The translations under genes and the position numbers were made by a program. DNA of 64,000 nucleotides, from contig JBAMJR010000031.1 of NCBI GenBank assembly GCA_038501785.1, positions 11,180,501 to 11,244,500 of the forward strand, given 5' to 3'. The notes beneath the pieces were generated by a model that saw only the letters and a list, made by a program, of their open reading frames with translations, was not told the DNA's origin and made no database searches. Of the stretch, positions 62,065 through 64,000 are shown in pieces. Position 1 is the stretch's first letter. Each line of letters opens with the position of its first letter. Source of the DNA: Myoxocephalus aenaeus. Lineage: Eukaryota > Chordata > Actinopteri > Perciformes > Cottidae.

Positions 62065-63049
62065 GGTAATTTGAAGGATTGTCACTGTTGTTTCCACTAT
62101 TGTCTACATGCATACATATGAATCTTTCAGCCACCTCAGTCTCGTCAACAACCAGCAGACACTGTGTCTTGTGCCAAACCAATATCCACCTGCATCCCCT
62201 CTTCCATGGTTCAGTGTGTAGCCCATGTGTGTATGCGCACGAAATGCTAAGCAGTGTGTGTCCACTGAGGCAGAAGATGAGCTTGCTTGTTGAGGTTAGC
62301 CTAATCTAGAAAATCCAATCCTCACAGAATTCAGAAAACGTGCTGCAAAGTGACAAAAGCACAACCAAACAGAGAAATCACGACTACAGAACACACTGGA
62401 AAGCTATACCACAATGCTGCAAGTTGCACAGCCTACAATGGGAATGACTACTTGAACTGAGGATACCATTTATTTTATGTTTTTGTTTTTCAAGTTCCAC
62501 ATTCTTATTTTATGACCAGATATTATGTACCACTATGTTAAGTGGTAAGTGGTTTTTGCTATGTGCTTTTTAGGTCTATGCGCAACAAAAGCACTTGGTA
62601 AAGCTATGGAAAAGATTGGGGTTTGGTTTGAGCTTTCAGGACCACTGTACTCATGACTTTTTTCTACAAAGCAATTAAAATAACAAATAGGAATACCAAA
62701 TTAAAGATAGCATCACATCATCAATGATAACAAAATCCACCAGCCAGCCAAGTGCCTTCAAGCAAGGCACTAACAGTGTCGAAGCATTGACACTGTCTTT
62801 CAAAATCATCAGATCTGTAATTAACGGTCCGATTTTTATGTGTTCCTGCTAACAAGATATCCTAATGCAAAATGTGTTGTGTGCAGTGACCTGAGCAGCA
62901 AATACACCACCGTGTCCACAGCCAGTGTAGGTTCTTGTAAAGTGCCGAGAGTAAATAATGTAGCTGGTGTCGTATTTTGGAGCTTTCTTGTGTGAATAGT
63001 CTGTTTTTGTTGAAACACGTGTATTTATTTTTTGGTTTGGCAATCTGAC

Positions 63050-63175
63050 TGACTTCGACTCTAGAGTGAAATATCATCAGCATTGAGATTAATTGACATC
63101 CACGGCCTCCAGAAGATGCATCCCGCTGACTTTGGTGATCCCCTGACTTTAACACTAGCGCCACTATGACATTCA
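63050..63175 (-). repeat. Fragment of the same percomorph repeat, inverted
   Basis: The minus strand reads GTCATAGTGGCGCTAGTG, AAAGTCAGGGGATCACC and CAAAGTCAGCGGGATGCATC, a segment that normally precedes the part found at 24885-25085. Confidence 0.5.
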
Positions 63176-63231
63176 CAGTTATTGTAATCAATCTCCTACT
63201 TCAGAACCAAGGACAGCGCCATGGATCTATC

Positions 63232-63507
63232 CAGGGGCGGACTGGCCATAGGGGACACCGGGGAAATCCCCGGGAGGCCGACGGCATTGGGCCGGCCCAC
63301 CCCCATCATCAACCAGCCCTCCCTCTGACATCGCCGGCCACGACTGCGTTTTATGCTTCACAGAACACGTTATATTTACTCTAACATATAGAGTCAATAT
63401 ATAGTCACTGACTGAGATTTATACTACTAATGCACCTGGGCTGGCAGAGTTAGTTTAGGTTATGTTACTTAACTTATTGTTTTGTTATGCACCTTCAACA
63501 CACCAAC

Positions 63508-63567
<60 letters not shown>

Positions 63568-64000
63568 AGCATGCAACACTACTGATACCACTGATGTTCA
63601 CATCCCATCATATATTATGTTCTACAATATAGTTCATACTAATTCTACCCTCTGATTCCAGTTTCTTTATCGTGTGGTCTTTCTCAGCTGACATTCATTC
63701 CTTAAGGCTCTGTAGTTATACGTATAACCATCTGATACTAGCCCAGAGTTAAGCATATTCATCTAGCAAACTCTACCTACCTTGGAGTGTTACAGTATAA
63801 TTTTATTTCATGTGTCCATCCAGGCAAATTGGTGGAGCCAAATGTTATAAAAAAAAACATATATGATGGGATTTCTTTGTAATCGTCCAAAATAATGTTA
63901 AGTGTATGGGTATATTTCCAAGTAAGCCACTGACTGGTCGATACGTGCGATGCATTGAGTGGGCAGCGCGCCGTATTGAGTGGGCCGGTCTGACAGTAAC
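63232..64000 (+). mobile_element. Partial hAT-type element running off the right edge
   Basis: Starts CAGGGGCGGACTGGCCATAG, a well-known hAT terminus in fish. The last bases of the window (GTGGGCCGGTCTGACAG at about 63979-63995) look like the opposite subterminal region, so the element probably ends shortly past base 64000. The target duplication cannot be checked. It includes the (CA)n tract at 63512-63566. Confidence 0.65.
63512..63566 (+). repeat. (CA)n microsatellite
   Basis: CA tract of about 27 units inside the hAT element that begins at 63232. Confidence 0.97.

Larger units (their letters stand above)
58864..63049. other. Part of tacr1 intron 1
   Basis: AT-rich at 59000-59560 with repeated TTATAAGCA/TTATTAAG-like words. 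No sequence resembling tacr1 exon 1 (TM1-TM3) on the minus strand. Includes a 20-bp direct repeat (60774-60793 and 60817-60836) and two microsatellites. Confidence 0.6.

Overview
This 64 kb window is vertebrate nuclear DNA, almost certainly from a spiny-rayed (percomorph) teleost. Coding exons are short and separated by large introns with GT/AG junctions. The intergenic DNA is AT-rich and full of long (CA)n/(TG)n microsatellites. The interspersed repeats are fish-typical: hAT and piggyBac miniatures, tRNA-derived SINEs and a Tf1/sushi-type Ty3/Gypsy element. There is no bacterial or viral gene organisation.

The only recognisable host gene is on the minus strand: a tachykinin (neurokinin) receptor of the NK1 type, tacr1. 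Coding exons 2, 3, 4 and 5 lie at 57144-57338, 46277-46427, 44474-44670 and 37177-37522. The first three are 195, 151 and 197 bp, and every splice phase joins in frame from the Arg of the DRY motif to the stop codon. Exon 1 (N-terminus to TM3) is not in the window and must lie beyond base 64000, so intron 1 exceeds 6.6 kb. The left 37 kb, downstream of tacr1, has no gene I can support.

Intron 4 of tacr1 carries the most striking feature: a complete 5,421-bp Ty3/Gypsy chromovirus of the Tf1/sushi type in the opposite orientation to the gene (38816-44236). Its two 521-bp LTRs are identical by eye, it has a 5-bp target duplication, and gag and pol are intact. Pol has all its catalytic residues and ends in a chromodomain with a full aromatic cage. 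Its primer-binding site is complementary to the predicted 5' end of its own transcript, the signature of self-primed reverse transcription. It looks like a very young, possibly active insertion and makes up about 78% of the intron.

DNA transposons dominate the rest. Two related hAT elements with CAGGGCCGGC ends and 8-bp duplications lie at 2237-4309 and 15530-16241; the first keeps four splice-compatible exons of a transposase N-terminus. At 16546-19502 a hAT element contains a second hAT (16616-18274) and part of a third repeat. A piggyBac miniature with TTAA sites lies at 57836-58859, and a further hAT runs off the right edge from 63232. SINEs, solo-LTR-like pieces and a Tc1-like remnant fill in between. 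Several near-perfect inverted repeats with 6-10 nt loops, the longest with 41-bp arms at 20831-20918, are not explained by any element I recognise.
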